64,000 nt of DNA from Marinomonas sp. CT5 (GTDB lineage Bacteria > Pseudomonadota > Gammaproteobacteria > Pseudomonadales > Marinomonadaceae), in assembly GCF_018336975.1 (NCBI RefSeq), contig NZ_CP025572.1:2462332-2526331 (forward strand), read 5' to 3'. Below are positions 10,135 to 19,858 of this stretch, piece by piece. The position numbers and the translations under genes were made by a program. Under the pieces are notes generated by a model that saw nothing but the letters and a program-made list of their open reading frames with translations, did no database searches and had not been told where the DNA came from. The first letter of the stretch is position 1; every line of letters begins with the position of its first letter.

Positions 10135-11211
10135 ATGAGTAACAAACGTCTAGAAGACTTAAATATTGCCTCGTTCACCTCTTTGGTAACACCGAGCCAA
10201 TTAAAAAAAGAGCTGCCAGTAAGCGAAAGTGTTAGCAGCCATGTAGCGGAATCCCGCGACATCATTAAAAACATTATGGATGGTAAAGACCATCGTTTAG
10301 CTATTGTAATTGGACCATGCTCTATCCATGACCCTCAAGCTGCATTAGAGTATGCTACTCGCCTAAAAGCGCTAGCAGAAAAACTTGACGACACTCTTTA
10401 CATTATCATGCGTGCCTATTTTGAAAAGCCTCGTACCACTGTAGGTTGGAAAGGACTGATTAACGATCCGAACCTTGATGGCACTTTCGATATAAACAAA
10501 GGCCTACGCATCGGTCGTAAGCTGCTTATTGATCTTGCTGAACTTGGCTTACCACTAGCAACTGAAGCACTTGACCCAATTTCACCACAGTATATTCAAG
10601 ACCTAATAAGTTGGTCTGCCATTGGTGCTCGTACAACAGAATCACAAACTCACCGTGAAATGGCATCTGGCCTTTCGGGTCCTGTTGGGTTTAAAAATGG
10701 TACCGATGGTGGATTAACTGTTGCTATTAATGCGATGCAGTCGGTTTCTCACGCCCACTCTTTCTTAGGGATTAATGAAGAAGGTCAAGTTACGGTTGTC
10801 AACACCAAAGGAAACGATTACGGACACGTTGTTCTTCGTGGCGGTGGCGGCAAACCCAACTATGAAGCAAAATTCGTTGCTGAAGCCGAGCAAGAGCTAA
10901 ACAAAGCCAAGCTTAAAATGAATATCATGGTGGATACTTCCCACGAAAACTCTAGCAAGAAGCCTGAACGTCAAGTCACAGTGGCAGAAGATGCCACTCA
11001 ACAAATTCTGGATGGCAACCAATCTATCATGGGACTGATGATTGAGAGCAACATCGGCTGGGGCAACCAAAAAGTACCAGCCGATCTAAGTGATCTTGAG
11101 TATGGGGTCTCCATCACAGATGCGTGCATTGACTGGGCAACAACAGAAAAAGCACTTACTGATATGGCAAATAACTTACGTGATGTTTTACCTAAACGCC
11201 AACGCAGTTAA
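10135..11211 (+). CDS. aroF: 3-deoxy-7-phosphoheptulonate synthase (AroF-type DAHP synthase)
   Basis: This enzyme joins phosphoenolpyruvate and erythrose 4-phosphate, the first step of the shikimate pathway. The 358-residue protein is a class I DAHP synthase: IGPCSIHDP (residues about 60-68), KPRTTVGWKGLINDP, GARTTESQTHREMASGLS, and late segments MVDTSHENSSKK and GLMIESNI. The wording ATEALDPISPQY matches E. coli AroF better than AroG, so feedback by tyrosine is likely but inferred. AGGAA precedes the ATG. A strong bidirectional terminator follows at 11241. No leader attenuator or TyrR box was recognised. Confidence 0.94.
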   Translation: MSNKRLEDLNIASFTSLVTPSQLKKELPVSESVSSHVAESRDIIKNIMDGKDHRLAIVIGPCSIHDPQAALEYATRLKALAEKLDDTLYIIMRAYFEKPRTTVGWKGLINDPNLDGTFDINKGLRIGRKLLIDLAELGLPLATEALDPISPQYIQDLISWSAIGARTTESQTHREMASGLSGPVGFKNGTDGGLTVAINAMQSVSHAHSFLGINEEGQVTVVNTKGNDYGHVVLRGGGGKPNYEAKFVAEAEQELNKAKLKMNIMVDTSHENSSKKPERQVTVAEDATQQILDGNQSIMGLMIESNIGWGNQKVPADLSDLEYGVSITDACIDWATTEKALTDMANNLRDVLPKRQRS

Positions 11212-11240
11212 ATCATCAATTTTTAATGCCATTTAACTAA

Positions 11241-11277
11241 AAAAGGGAATCGCCTCTATAGGTGATTCCCTTTTTTT
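11241..11277 (+). terminator. bidirectional terminator between aroF and nfuA
   Basis: The arms GGGAATCGCC and GGTGATTCCC with A and T runs on the two sides sit between the convergent genes, so both can end here. Confidence 0.88.
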
Positions 11278-11291
11278 ATACAATATCAACT

Positions 11292-11873
11292 TTACATAAA
11301 TGCGTTATCTGTTACGGAATGGTCCGTTGAATCTTTAACTCCGGTTAAGCCAGGCACTTTCTCAATTAAAGTTTTTTCAACACCTTCTTTAAGAGTTAAA
11401 TCAACAGCACTACAGCCCTGACATCCACCACCAAATTTTAATACAGCGACTTGCCCATCAATCACTTCAAGCAAACTTACCTCGCCGCCGTGAGCAGCCA
11501 AACCTGGATTAATATCGGAATACAGTACGTAATTAATTTGATCTTCAATTGGACTATCTGCCGTAACTTTTGGCATTTTGGCATTCGGTGCTTTAATAGT
11601 TAATTGGCCACCCATTTTCTCAGTCGCATAATCTACAAAAGCCTCATCCAAGAAATTGACAGAGTTTTTTTCGATATACACTTTCAACTTTGGTAGATTT
11701 AGAATCTCATCAGTTTCATTGACTTCATCTGGTCGACAGTACGCAAGGCAAGTTTCGGCATAAGGCGTGCCAGGTTGTTGGATAAAAATTCGTACAGCAA
11801 TCCCCTCAACCCCTTGTTTTTCCAGCAAAGAAGCGAGGTATTCTTGGGCACTATCAGTAATTGTAATATTCAT
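11292..11873 (-). CDS. nfuA: Fe-S cluster biogenesis protein NfuA
   Basis: A 193-residue iron-sulfur carrier. The N-terminal half (residues 1-95) is a degenerate A-type scaffold domain and the C-terminal half is the NifU-like domain with GGGCQGCS (Cys151 and Cys154), which binds one [4Fe-4S] cluster per dimer. E. coli NfuA has 191 residues and Cys149/Cys152, an excellent fit. It passes clusters to targets under stress. The start at 11873 (ATG, AAGGG upstream) is chosen over 11906, which would add an unusual leader. It converges on aroF at a shared terminator. Confidence 0.95.
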   Translation of the reverse strand: MNITITDSAQEYLASLLEKQGVEGIAVRIFIQQPGTPYAETCLAYCRPDEVNETDEILNLPKLKVYIEKNSVNFLDEAFVDYATEKMGGQLTIKAPNAKMPKVTADSPIEDQINYVLYSDINPGLAAHGGEVSLLEVIDGQVAVLKFGGGCQGCSAVDLTLKEGVEKTLIEKVPGLTGVKDSTDHSVTDNAFM

Positions 11874-12124
11874 AAAAACCCTTTTCAAAATCTTCATAAC
11901 GATCAATGAGGGCTATATTACAGGAGATAATAGACAAAGCCAAAGACCAAGTAAAAAAGTAAGGTATTTTTCCTCTTTCTATTGACTCACGATTTGATTA
12001 GCCAAAATCTGAATAAGCCTTATTATCAAAACCACTAAAGATATAGGTAAATATTCATTTTTAGAATAAAGGATATTTGCTAACATGTCGCGACTAAATT
12101 ATATCAACTACGGTTCATTTCACT

Positions 12125-13786
12125 ATGTATCAATACGACGCCATTGACCAACAGCTTGTTGAAGAGCGAGTAGCACAATTCCGCGATCAAACACGCCGTT
12201 ATCTAAATCAAGAATTAAGTGAGCAAGAATTTCTTCCGTTGCGCCTTCAAAACGGCCTTTATGTACAGCGCTATGCTCCTATGCTGCGTATTGCAATTCC
12301 ATATGGAATGCTTTCAAGTACTCAATTACGAAAATTGGCAGACATCAGCTGTCGTTATGACAAAAGCTATGGGCATTTTAGCACCCGTCAAAACTTACAA
12401 TTAAACTGGCCAAAACTGGAAGATGTACCAGACATTCTAGAGGAACTGGCTGAAGTACAAATGCATGCAACACAAACAAGTGGAAACTGCATTCGTAATA
12501 CAACAACCGACCAATATGCGGGTGTTATTTCCGATGAAATCGTTGACCCTCGCCCCTACTGTGAATTAATTCGTCAGTGGTCTACTTTCCATCCAGAGTT
12601 CGCGTTCTTACCACGCAAATTCAAAATTGCTGTCAATGCCACTGAATCGGCTGACCGTGCAGCAACACAAGTCCATGATATCGGCTTACATATCAAGAAA
12701 AATGACGCAGGAGAAATAGGCTTTAAAGTCATTGTTGGTGGTGGCTTAGGCCGCACCCCAATGGTGGGCGTCACTATTAGCGAATTCATTCCTCGTGCAG
12801 ACCTACTGACATATTTGGATGCTATTATTCGTGTATACAACCAACAAGGTCGCCGTGACAACAAATACAAAGCTCGCATTAAAATACTCGTTAAAGCACT
12901 GGGGATCGAAGAATTCCGTAAGCGCGTCGATGCTGAATGGCAGCACCTAAAAGGCAAAGAAAGCACGGTTCCAATGAGCGAGTTTGATCGCCTACAGAGT
13001 TTCTTTAGTGAGCCAAGTTACGAGACTCTAGAAAACAACCCAGCAAACCTTACAAACAAACTTGCTGAAAGTGCGGGTTTTGCTCGTTGGTTTGAGCGCA
13101 ATACGTTCGAACACAAAAAAGCAGGCTACCGTATTGTAACGCTAACGCTGAAAAAAGCAGGGCAAGCACCAGGTGACGCCACCGCTGAACAAATGCAAAA
13201 AGCGGCTGACTTAGCCGATAAGTTTAGCTTTGGTGAATTGCGCGTTAGTCACGAACAGAACCTTGTACTGGCCGATGTTCGTCAAGACCAGTTAGTTGAG
13301 CTGTGGAAAGCAGCAAAAGAAGCCGGTTTTGCCACTCCAACACTTGGCTTACTAACTGATATGATCTGTTGCCCAGGCGGTGATTTCTGCGCTTTAGCCA
13401 ATGCGAAATCCATTCCGATTGCGGCACAAATCCAAGAAACCTTTAATGATCTTGACTACCTATATGACCTTGGAAACATTGATTTAAATATTTCAGGTTG
13501 TATGAATGCCTGTGGCCACCACCATGTTGGCAATATTGGCATTCTAGGTGTCGATAAGAAAGGTGAGGAGTTCTACCAGATATCAATCGGTGGCGCTTCT
13601 GGTCACGATGCCAGTATTGGTAAAATTCTTGGGCCCTCTTTTGCTCAGGAAGAAATTAGTAGCATTATTCAAAAGCTGATGAATGTTTACGTTGATAATC
13701 GCACAGAAGAAGAACGCTTTATTGACACTTATCGCCGCGTTGGCATCACACCATTTAAAGAGGCCGCTTATGCCAAAGCTAATTAA
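12125..13786 (+). CDS. cysI: sulfite reductase hemoprotein subunit (CysI-type nitrite/sulfite reductase)
   Basis: A 553-residue siroheme and [4Fe-4S] enzyme that takes sulfite to sulfide. The cluster ligands are visible as Cys416/Cys422 (CCPGGDFC) and Cys459/Cys463 (SGCMNAC), both followed by the usual siroheme segments. The N-terminal half contains GKFSTRQNLQ-like (FSTRQNLQLNWPKL) and GGGLGRTPM, the siroheme-binding repeats. It resembles the pseudomonad CysI form that works with ferredoxin or an NADPH flavoprotein supplied elsewhere; no cysJ is adjacent. It overlaps the next gene by 17 bases. A related assimilatory nitrite reductase is the main alternative. Confidence 0.9.
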   Translation: MYQYDAIDQQLVEERVAQFRDQTRRYLNQELSEQEFLPLRLQNGLYVQRYAPMLRIAIPYGMLSSTQLRKLADISCRYDKSYGHFSTRQNLQLNWPKLEDVPDILEELAEVQMHATQTSGNCIRNTTTDQYAGVISDEIVDPRPYCELIRQWSTFHPEFAFLPRKFKIAVNATESADRAATQVHDIGLHIKKNDAGEIGFKVIVGGGLGRTPMVGVTISEFIPRADLLTYLDAIIRVYNQQGRRDNKYKARIKILVKALGIEEFRKRVDAEWQHLKGKESTVPMSEFDRLQSFFSEPSYETLENNPANLTNKLAESAGFARWFERNTFEHKKAGYRIVTLTLKKAGQAPGDATAEQMQKAADLADKFSFGELRVSHEQNLVLADVRQDQLVELWKAAKEAGFATPTLGLLTDMICCPGGDFCALANAKSIPIAAQIQETFNDLDYLYDLGNIDLNISGCMNACGHHHVGNIGILGVDKKGEEFYQISIGGASGHDASIGKILGPSFAQEEISSIIQKLMNVYVDNRTEEERFIDTYRRVGITPFKEAAYAKAN

Positions 13787-14246
13787 AAACGGTGAAATCA
13801 TCGACAATACTTATCAATGGTTACAAGAAATAGACCAAGAGACTACTTCCAGTTCCATCGTAGCCGCTCAGAAATGGCTAGCCGAAAAGGACAGCATTGG
13901 AAACATTGCTGGCATTTGGCTAGAAGCGGGTGATGGCATAGAGTGCCTAGAAAATGTGGACTTAAGTCAATTTGACGTTATTGGCGTTCATTTTCCAGCT
14001 TTTACGGACGGCAGAGGTTTCAGTTACGCCCGTCTACTAAGAGAAAGGCTAAATTACCAAGGTGAAATCCGAGCACTGGGTAACTTTATTCCGGATCAAT
14101 TAGGCTACCTACTACGAGTTGGTTTTAATAGTTTTCAATTCAACGATGAAGTAGATTTAGAGAAAGCATTAGCATTACATAGGCCTTTCTCAATTGCCTA
14201 CCAAGGTGATGTTGCAGACCCTAGACCTCTCTTCTTACGTCGCTAG
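13770..14246 (+). CDS. DUF934 family protein, partner of sulfite reductase
   Basis: A 158-residue protein of the DUF934 family, recognisable by DVIGVHFPAFTDGRGFSYARLLRERLNY (residues about 67-94, shown in part) and by its position. In many Proteobacteria this gene directly follows cysI and is sometimes next to cysH; its molecular function is unknown. The ATG at 13770 overlaps the cysI end by 17 bases, implying coupled translation. An in-frame extension to 13683 lies wholly inside cysI and is rejected. No cysH follows here; a terminator is at 14272. Confidence 0.88.
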   Translation: MPKLIKNGEIIDNTYQWLQEIDQETTSSSIVAAQKWLAEKDSIGNIAGIWLEAGDGIECLENVDLSQFDVIGVHFPAFTDGRGFSYARLLRERLNYQGEIRALGNFIPDQLGYLLRVGFNSFQFNDEVDLEKALALHRPFSIAYQGDVADPRPLFLRR

Positions 14247-14271
14247 ACAAAACATTTTCAATAAACTAACA

Positions 14272-14299
14272 AGAAAAGGCCATTACGATGGCCTTTTCT
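14272..14299 (+). terminator. intrinsic terminator after the DUF934 gene
   Basis: AGAAAAGGCCAT and ATGGCCTTTTCT form a perfect 12-base stem with a 4-base loop. It ends the cysI-DUF934 transcript. Confidence 0.82.
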
Positions 14300-14365
14300 A
14301 TTGCGTATTGGACGCCTCATGATTATCGTACTAAAGAGATGAAATGATAGTTAAAGGAACTAAAC

Positions 14366-15034
14366 GTGTCTAAAAAACGCATTACCAGCCTAATCGTTGG
14401 CGTACTACTTTCTGCCACTGCGCATTCTGCGACAGTATACATTTCCGATATTCAATTTGTCGCAATAAGAGAAGGCTTAGACAACAGCACAAGAGCAGTG
14501 GAGCGAGGCTTAAAAAGTGGCACTCCGCTAGAAGTACTTGAGCAAAGTAATGGTTTCACCAAAGTTCGAACACCATCAGGAAATGAAGGATGGGTTGCAG
14601 ATTACTTTCTTAGTGAAGACATGGTAAGCAGAGATCAACTAGAAAACCTACAAAGCCGCCTAGATCAAAGTACAGAAAAACGATCAGAAATGGCGAGTGT
14701 TTTAAAAGTAAATCAACAAAAAATTCAAGAATTAAACCAAGCTAATCTATCACTAGAAGACGAAAATGAATCTCTAAAACAACAACTTGTAGAAGCGGCT
14801 GAATTATCCAAGAAAGCCCAAGCTATTGTCTCCCAAAATAAAGACGTTAGCTACCAAATCGAAAGTCTCAAACAGCGAGCAGATAAAGCCATCGCTTTAT
14901 CTGAAAAGTTGCAGAACACCACAAAGCAAAAATGGTTCATGATCGGTGCAGCAACACTTTTAGGCGGGCTTGCTCTCGGCATAATTTTGCCAATGCTACG
15001 CAGAAAAAAAGCGGGCTCAGGCTCTTGGTCATAA
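14366..15034 (+). CDS. SH3 domain and coiled-coil protein with C-terminal membrane anchor (TIGR04211-like)
   Basis: A 222-residue envelope protein. Residues 1-24 form a signal peptide ending SATAHSA, residues about 25-88 a bacterial SH3 domain (TVYISDIQF ... GWVADYFLS), residues 90-185 a coiled coil rich in Gln, Glu and Leu heptads, and residues about 190-211 a membrane helix followed by a lysine/arginine tail (RRKK). The order matches the TIGR04211 family of gammaproteobacteria (E. coli YgiM). Function is not known; an exported, inner-membrane-anchored peptidoglycan-associated role is inferred. The start codon is GTG with AAAGGAAC upstream. Confidence 0.82.
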   Translation: MSKKRITSLIVGVLLSATAHSATVYISDIQFVAIREGLDNSTRAVERGLKSGTPLEVLEQSNGFTKVRTPSGNEGWVADYFLSEDMVSRDQLENLQSRLDQSTEKRSEMASVLKVNQQKIQELNQANLSLEDENESLKQQLVEAAELSKKAQAIVSQNKDVSYQIESLKQRADKAIALSEKLQNTTKQKWFMIGAATLLGGLALGIILPMLRRKKAGSGSWS

Positions 15035-15073
15035 TCTAGTAAAGCTAACCCTATACATTCCAGAGGAACACTA

Positions 15074-16243
15074 ATGGAAGCATCGATAGTACACTCCTTT
15101 TTTTTGATATTCGCAGGAGCTGCTGTCGTTGCTTCCATTGCTTTATATACAAAGCAACCTATGATCATTGCCTATATTGCACTAGGTGTTTTGTTCGGTC
15201 CCTCCGCATTATCACTCATCAACGAACCAAGACTCATGGATGAAATGAGTCATATTGGCATCATCTTTTTACTTTTTCTTCTCGGCTTAGATATGCAGCC
15301 AAGCCATTTAATCAATATGTTAAAAAAGGCTTCAGGAATCGCCCTCCTAAGCTCAGCAGCTTTTGCCGTTTTAGGATATGTCGTCTCGATTTCGTGTGGC
15401 TATAGCAATGTAGAAAGCTTAATCATTGGTATCGCTATGATGTTCTCCAGCACAATTGTGTGTATAAAACTATTACCCACTACGGTGCTTCATCATAAAC
15501 ATACAGGAGAACTAGTCGTTGGGTTATTGCTGTTACAAGACATGATTGCCATTGCAGTATTACTGGTTTTATATAGCATTTCGGGTACAACAGATAATGG
15601 AGCAATGCAATATTTAAAGCCTCTTATTGGCCTCCCTCTCGTTATCGGTAGTGCTTTCTTCTTCGTAAAGTATATTTTGCTTAAGCTCATTACTCGATTT
15701 GATCGCTTTCATGAATATATTTTCTTAGTCTCGATTGGCTGGTGTCTTTCCATGGCTGTACTCGCTGAAACTGCAGGCTTATCTGCAGAAATGGGCGCCT
15801 TCATCGCTGGCGTTGCTTTAGCAACAAGCCCTATTTCACAATACATTGCCACTCACCTAAAACCTCTAAGAGATTTTTTCTTAATACTTTTTTTCTTTAC
15901 CATTGGCGCAAGTTTCAATTTGGATTTACTAGGACTTGTTATACTTCCTGCATTGATCTTGGCTCTTAGTTCAATGCTCATCAAACCTGTTGTTTTCCGC
16001 TATTTATTAAAAGGAATAAAAGAAGACGCTAGCACATCGTGGGAAGTAGGGTTCCGATTAGGACAAGTAAGCGAATTTTCACTCTTGATTGCCTATTTAG
16101 CAGCAAACATAGGGTTGATAGGAAAAGAAGCCTCCCATGTAATTCAAGCGACGGCAATTATTAGTTTTGCCCTATCTACTTATATTGTCATTTTGAACTT
16201 TCCAAACCCTATCGCCATTTCCGATAAATTACGTCGAGATTAG
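15074..16243 (+). CDS. cation:proton antiporter (CPA2/Kef-type membrane domain)
   Basis: A 389-residue integral membrane protein with about 12 hydrophobic segments. The segment LFLLGLDMQPSHL (residues about 67-79), GIAMMFSSTIVCIKLLPTT, LLLQDMIAIAVLLVLYS and AEMGAFIAGVALATSP are typical of the Kef/CPA2 sodium or potassium/proton exchangers. The TrkA-N/RCK regulatory domain of KefB and KefC is absent, so this is a membrane-domain-only exchanger. AGAGGAA lies just before the ATG. It follows the SH3 protein by 39 bases and could be co-transcribed with it. Substrate cation is not known. Confidence 0.88.
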   Translation: MEASIVHSFFLIFAGAAVVASIALYTKQPMIIAYIALGVLFGPSALSLINEPRLMDEMSHIGIIFLLFLLGLDMQPSHLINMLKKASGIALLSSAAFAVLGYVVSISCGYSNVESLIIGIAMMFSSTIVCIKLLPTTVLHHKHTGELVVGLLLLQDMIAIAVLLVLYSISGTTDNGAMQYLKPLIGLPLVIGSAFFFVKYILLKLITRFDRFHEYIFLVSIGWCLSMAVLAETAGLSAEMGAFIAGVALATSPISQYIATHLKPLRDFFLILFFFTIGASFNLDLLGLVILPALILALSSMLIKPVVFRYLLKGIKEDASTSWEVGFRLGQVSEFSLLIAYLAANIGLIGKEASHVIQATAIISFALSTYIVILNFPNPIAISDKLRRD

Positions 16244-16357
16244 GTGTTTTACAATAATTTCAAGCGCAGTTAAAAGATCTTAAGCCACATTTATAAAATG
16301 CTTTTATCTTGCCCCTTTCTTTAGTCACATAAAATATAATAGAATAGCGCGAAATAC

Positions 16358-16388
16358 CTGACTATGAATAAAAAAGTCTTGTATAATA
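16358..16388 (+). promoter_or_regulatory. promoter of the stand-alone EF-G gene
   Basis: A consensus TATAAT -10 box (16382-16387) lies 18 bases after a CTGACT -35-like box (16358-16363). A GC-rich stretch (GCGCGC) follows the -10, as in stringently controlled promoters. A second TATAAT-containing block (16335-16340) lies about 47 bases upstream. Confidence 0.6.
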
Positions 16389-16426
16389 GCGCGCAAATTT
16401 CGTCCTCACTTATTTAGAGTAATGTA

Positions 16427-18517
16427 ATGGCTGACTTATCAAAATACAGAAACATCGGTATTTTTGCTCACGTTGACGCGGGCAAAACTACTACTACAGA
16501 ACGTATTCTTAAACTTACCGGTATGATCCACAAGCTTGGTGAAGTTCACGAAGGCGAATCTACAACAGACTTCATGGAACAAGAAGCTGAGCGCGGTATC
16601 ACCATCCAGTCTGCGGCTGTAAGTTGTTTCTGGAAAGATCACCGTTTTAACGTTATCGACACACCTGGACACGTTGACTTCACAGTAGAAGTTTACCGTT
16701 CTTTGAAAGTTCTTGACGGCGGTGTTGGTGTATTCTGTGGTTCTGGTGGTGTTGAACCACAATCAGAAACTAACTGGCGTTATGCGAACGAATCTGAAGT
16801 TGCACGTTTGATCTTCGTTAACAAGCTAGACCGTCTAGGTGCAAGCTTCTACCGTGTAACTGAGCAAGTTAAAAAAGTACTAGGTGCTACTCCTCTTATC
16901 ATGGTTCTACCTATTGGTACGGAAGATGAGTTCTCTGGTGTTGTAGATCTTCTAACTCGTAAAGCTTACGTTTGGGATGACACTGGTCTACCTGAAAACT
17001 ACAGCATTGAAGATGTTCCTGCTGACATGGTTGATCAAGTTGAAGAATACCGTGAGAAACTAATCGAAACTGCAGTTGAACAAGACGACGACCTAATGAT
17101 GGCATACATGGACGGTGAAGAACCTTCTATCGATGACATTAAACGTTGTATCCGTAAAGGTACTCGTGATCTTGCTTTCTTCCCTACTTACTGTGGTTCT
17201 GCCTTCAAAAACAAAGGCATGCAGCTTCTTCTTGATGCTGTAGTTGATTACCTTCCAAGCCCAACTGAAGTAGATCCTCAAGATCTTACTGACGAAGAAG
17301 GTAACCCAACTGGCGATAAAGCAATCGTTGATGCTAAAGAGCCATTAAAAGCACTAGCATTTAAAATCATGGATGACCGTTTCGGTGCCCTTACTTTCGT
17401 ACGTATCTACTCAGGCGTATTGAACAAAGGTGACACAATCCTTAACAGCTTCACGGGCAAAACTGAACGTGTAGGCCGCATGGTTGAAATGCAAGCTGAC
17501 GACCGTAAAGAAATCAACACAGCACAAGCTGGTGATATCATTGCAATCGTTGGTATGAAGAACGTACAAACTGGTCACACTCTATGTGATCCTAAGCACC
17601 CTTGTACTCTTGAAGCAATGGTTTTCCCTGAGCCAGTAATCTCTATCTCTGTTACTCCTAAAGATAAAGGCGGTAACGAGAAAATGGGTATCGCTATCGG
17701 TAAAATGGTTGCAGAAGATCCAACTTTCCGCGTTGAGACTGACGTTGACTCTGGTGAAACCATCCTTAAAGGTATGGGCGAGCTTCACCTAGACATCAAA
17801 GTAGATATCTTGAAACGTACTTACGGTGTAGACCTGATCGTTGGTCAACCACAAGTTGCTTACCGTGAAACAATCACGAAAGAAGTTGAAGACACATACA
17901 CTCACAAGAAACAATCTGGTGGTTCTGGTCAGTTCGGTAAAATCGACTACCGTATCAAACCTGGTGAAGTGGGTTCAGGCTTCAAATTTACTTCTACTGT
18001 TGTGGGCGGTAACGTACCAAAAGAGTTCTTCCCTGCTGTAGAAAAAGGCTTCAAGTCTATGATGGAAGAAGGCGTTCTAGCTGGCTTCCCAGTACTAGAC
18101 GTTGAAGTAGAATTGTTTGACGGTGGCTTCCACGCAGTTGACTCCTCTGCGATTGCCTTCGAAATCGCGGCTAAAGGTGCTTTCCGTCAATCTGTTCCTA
18201 AAGCTGGTCCACAGTTGATCGAACCTATCATGAAAGTTGACGTATTCACTCCAGACGATCACGTAGGTGACGTAATTGGTGACTTGAACCGTCGTCGCGG
18301 CATGATCAAAGACCAAGAGAAAGGTTTGACTGGTGTTCGCATCAAAGCAGACGTTCCTCTATCTGAAATGTTTGGTTACATCAGCTCTCTACGTACGATG
18401 ACATCTGGTCGTGGTCAGTTCTCTATGGAGTTCTCTCACTACCTACCATGTCCTGCAAACGTTGCAGAAACAGTAATTGCAGCTGTTAAAGAGAAGAAAG
18501 AAAAAGAAAAGAACTAA
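16427..18517 (+). CDS. fusA: elongation factor G, stand-alone copy (EF-G2-like)
   Basis: A 696-residue GTPase translocase of the ribosome. The G1 motif AHVDAGKTT is at residues 14-22, DTPGH near 79-83 and NKLD near 134-137; domains II to V follow to the C-terminal lysine-rich tail. The switch I text [26 protein letters not shown] fits the EF-G group found outside the str operon in Vibrio, Shewanella and Pseudomonas. Here no rpsL, rpsG or tuf adjoins, so it is a second copy or the relocated one; that cannot be decided from this window. Synonymous codon choice (GGT, GTT/GTA, CTT/CTA, AAA) is unusually uniform, suggesting high expression. Confidence 0.9.
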   Translation: MADLSKYRNIGIFAHVDAGKTTTTERILKLTGMIHKLGEVHEGESTTDFMEQEAERGITIQSAAVSCFWKDHRFNVIDTPGHVDFTVEVYRSLKVLDGGVGVFCGSGGVEPQSETNWRYANESEVARLIFVNKLDRLGASFYRVTEQVKKVLGATPLIMVLPIGTEDEFSGVVDLLTRKAYVWDDTGLPENYSIEDVPADMVDQVEEYREKLIETAVEQDDDLMMAYMDGEEPSIDDIKRCIRKGTRDLAFFPTYCGSAFKNKGMQLLLDAVVDYLPSPTEVDPQDLTDEEGNPTGDKAIVDAKEPLKALAFKIMDDRFGALTFVRIYSGVLNKGDTILNSFTGKTERVGRMVEMQADDRKEINTAQAGDIIAIVGMKNVQTGHTLCDPKHPCTLEAMVFPEPVISISVTPKDKGGNEKMGIAIGKMVAEDPTFRVETDVDSGETILKGMGELHLDIKVDILKRTYGVDLIVGQPQVAYRETITKEVEDTYTHKKQSGGSGQFGKIDYRIKPGEVGSGFKFTSTVVGGNVPKEFFPAVEKGFKSMMEEGVLAGFPVLDVEVELFDGGFHAVDSSAIAFEIAAKGAFRQSVPKAGPQLIEPIMKVDVFTPDDHVGDVIGDLNRRRGMIKDQEKGLTGVRIKADVPLSEMFGYISSLRTMTSGRGQFSMEFSHYLPCPANVAETVIAAVKEKKEKEKN

Positions 18518-18537
18518 GATCTATTTTTCTTAACTCT

Positions 18538-18570
18538 AAAAAACCCGATGCCTTGGCATCGGGTTTTTTA
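18538..18570 (+). terminator. intrinsic terminator after EF-G gene
   Basis: AAACCCGATGCC and GGCATCGGGTTT with a two-base loop and a run of Ts form a strong terminator. Confidence 0.92.
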
Positions 18571-18615
18571 TTGCCTGTATTTTCTCCCTTTGATACCCCC
18601 TAAATCAACAGACAC

Positions 18616-18640
18616 AAAAAAAAGCGCCGAAGCGCTTTTT
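18616..18640 (-). terminator. intrinsic terminator for the Tas-like gene
   Basis: AAAAAGCGC and GCGCTTTTT flank a short loop, with an A/T run on the minus-strand exit side. It is 22 bases past the stop of the aldo/keto reductase. Confidence 0.72.
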
Positions 18641-18661
18641 AATCTACTAAAACTAAAAACT

Positions 18662-19714
18662 TTAAAACGGCACAGGATACTCTTTAAACACCGCCATAAT
18701 ATCTTTCAACGCCTCTTCTGATAAGCTCATATCAAAAGCAGCCATATCCTCTTTAAGTTGCTCAAGAGAGGTTGCACCTATAATGGTTGAAGTGACACCA
18801 TCCACTTGATTACACCAAGCCAAAGCAAGCTGAGCCGGAGTAAAACTATGTTTTTTAGCAACATCAAGATAAGCGGTAACCGCTTTTTCAACTAGAGGCG
18901 TATCACGGAAAATACCGTTACGTTGAGCATACGTCCAACGACTACCTTCAGGACGAGCACCACCAAGATATTTGCCTGTTAATGCCCCTGCCGCCAAAGC
19001 AGACCAAGGCAAGTAAGCCACATCTTCATACACACAGTTTTCAACCAAATATGGCCAATCTTTTGCGTGTAATAGACTAAACTCATTCTGGATTGAAGCA
19101 ACACGCGGTAAATCATGTTTCTCGCTTAAGCGAATAAACTCATTAATGCCCCATGTTGTATCATCAGATAAGCCAAAGTGACGAATTTTACCCGCTTTAA
19201 TACAAGCATCTAGCCCGTGCAGAATATCAAGAATTTGAGCGGATTGTTCTTCGTGATCAACGTCAGTAAAAGTGATCGCCCCAGGGAAATGCTTAGAAAA
19301 ATGCGGCGTTGTACGATTTGGCCAATGTAGCTGATAAAGATCGATATAATCTGTTTGAAGACGCTTCAAAGAAGCATCAACCGCTTCAACAATAGTCTTA
19401 CCAGATATGTTACTGCCACCACGAACATATGCTAGTCCAGGCCCTGCAATTTTAGTCGCCAAAATAAACTCTTTACGGCGCTCTGGGTTACGAGACAACC
19501 AATCACCAATAATGGTTTCTGTTTTGCCATAAGATTCTTCAGTTGGCGGCACAGAATACATTTCTGCGGTGTCCATGAAGTTCACACCATTTGCTAAAGC
19601 ATATTCTATCTGCTCATCAGCATCGGCTTGATTGTTTTGGGTACCCCAAGTCATGGTACCCAAGCATACGCGAGAAACTTCTAAGCCAGTTCGGCCAAGT
19701 GGAACATATTTCAT
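18662..19714 (-). CDS. tas: Tas-like NADP(H)-dependent aldo/keto reductase
   Basis: A 350-residue TIM-barrel oxidoreductase, slightly longer than E. coli Tas (346). Signatures are LGTMTWGTQNNQADADEQ (residues about 19-36), the catalytic-Tyr segment MDTAEMYSVPP (about 47-57), LYQLHWPNRTT and the C-terminal nucleotide-binding IIGATSLEQL. It reduces aldehydes or ketones with NADPH; natural substrate is not established. E. coli Tas was noted as a suppressor of tyrosine auxotrophy under starvation. It stands alone on the minus strand, with no operon partner. Confidence 0.9.
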   Translation of the reverse strand: MKYVPLGRTGLEVSRVCLGTMTWGTQNNQADADEQIEYALANGVNFMDTAEMYSVPPTEESYGKTETIIGDWLSRNPERRKEFILATKIAGPGLAYVRGGSNISGKTIVEAVDASLKRLQTDYIDLYQLHWPNRTTPHFSKHFPGAITFTDVDHEEQSAQILDILHGLDACIKAGKIRHFGLSDDTTWGINEFIRLSEKHDLPRVASIQNEFSLLHAKDWPYLVENCVYEDVAYLPWSALAAGALTGKYLGGARPEGSRWTYAQRNGIFRDTPLVEKAVTAYLDVAKKHSFTPAQLALAWCNQVDGVTSTIIGATSLEQLKEDMAAFDMSLSEEALKDIMAVFKEYPVPF

Positions 19715-19858
19715 TATATTAACCCTTCATATTCTAGCGACACATACAAGATGCAAAAAATAACCAAAGGGTCAATGTAATAAATTTTTGTCTTAGTAGC
19801 CAGTTTTATCAATGAAAACAATAAGGACCTAACCAAAACAATCTAATAAATAACAACT

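Noticed and set aside
13683..13769. Longer start of the DUF934 gene inside cysI
   Set aside because: The extension has no homology and no ribosome site; the conserved start is at 13770.
16335..16345. A second EF-G promoter
   Set aside because: TATAAT is present but no -35 box lies at a proper distance; kept as a remark only.
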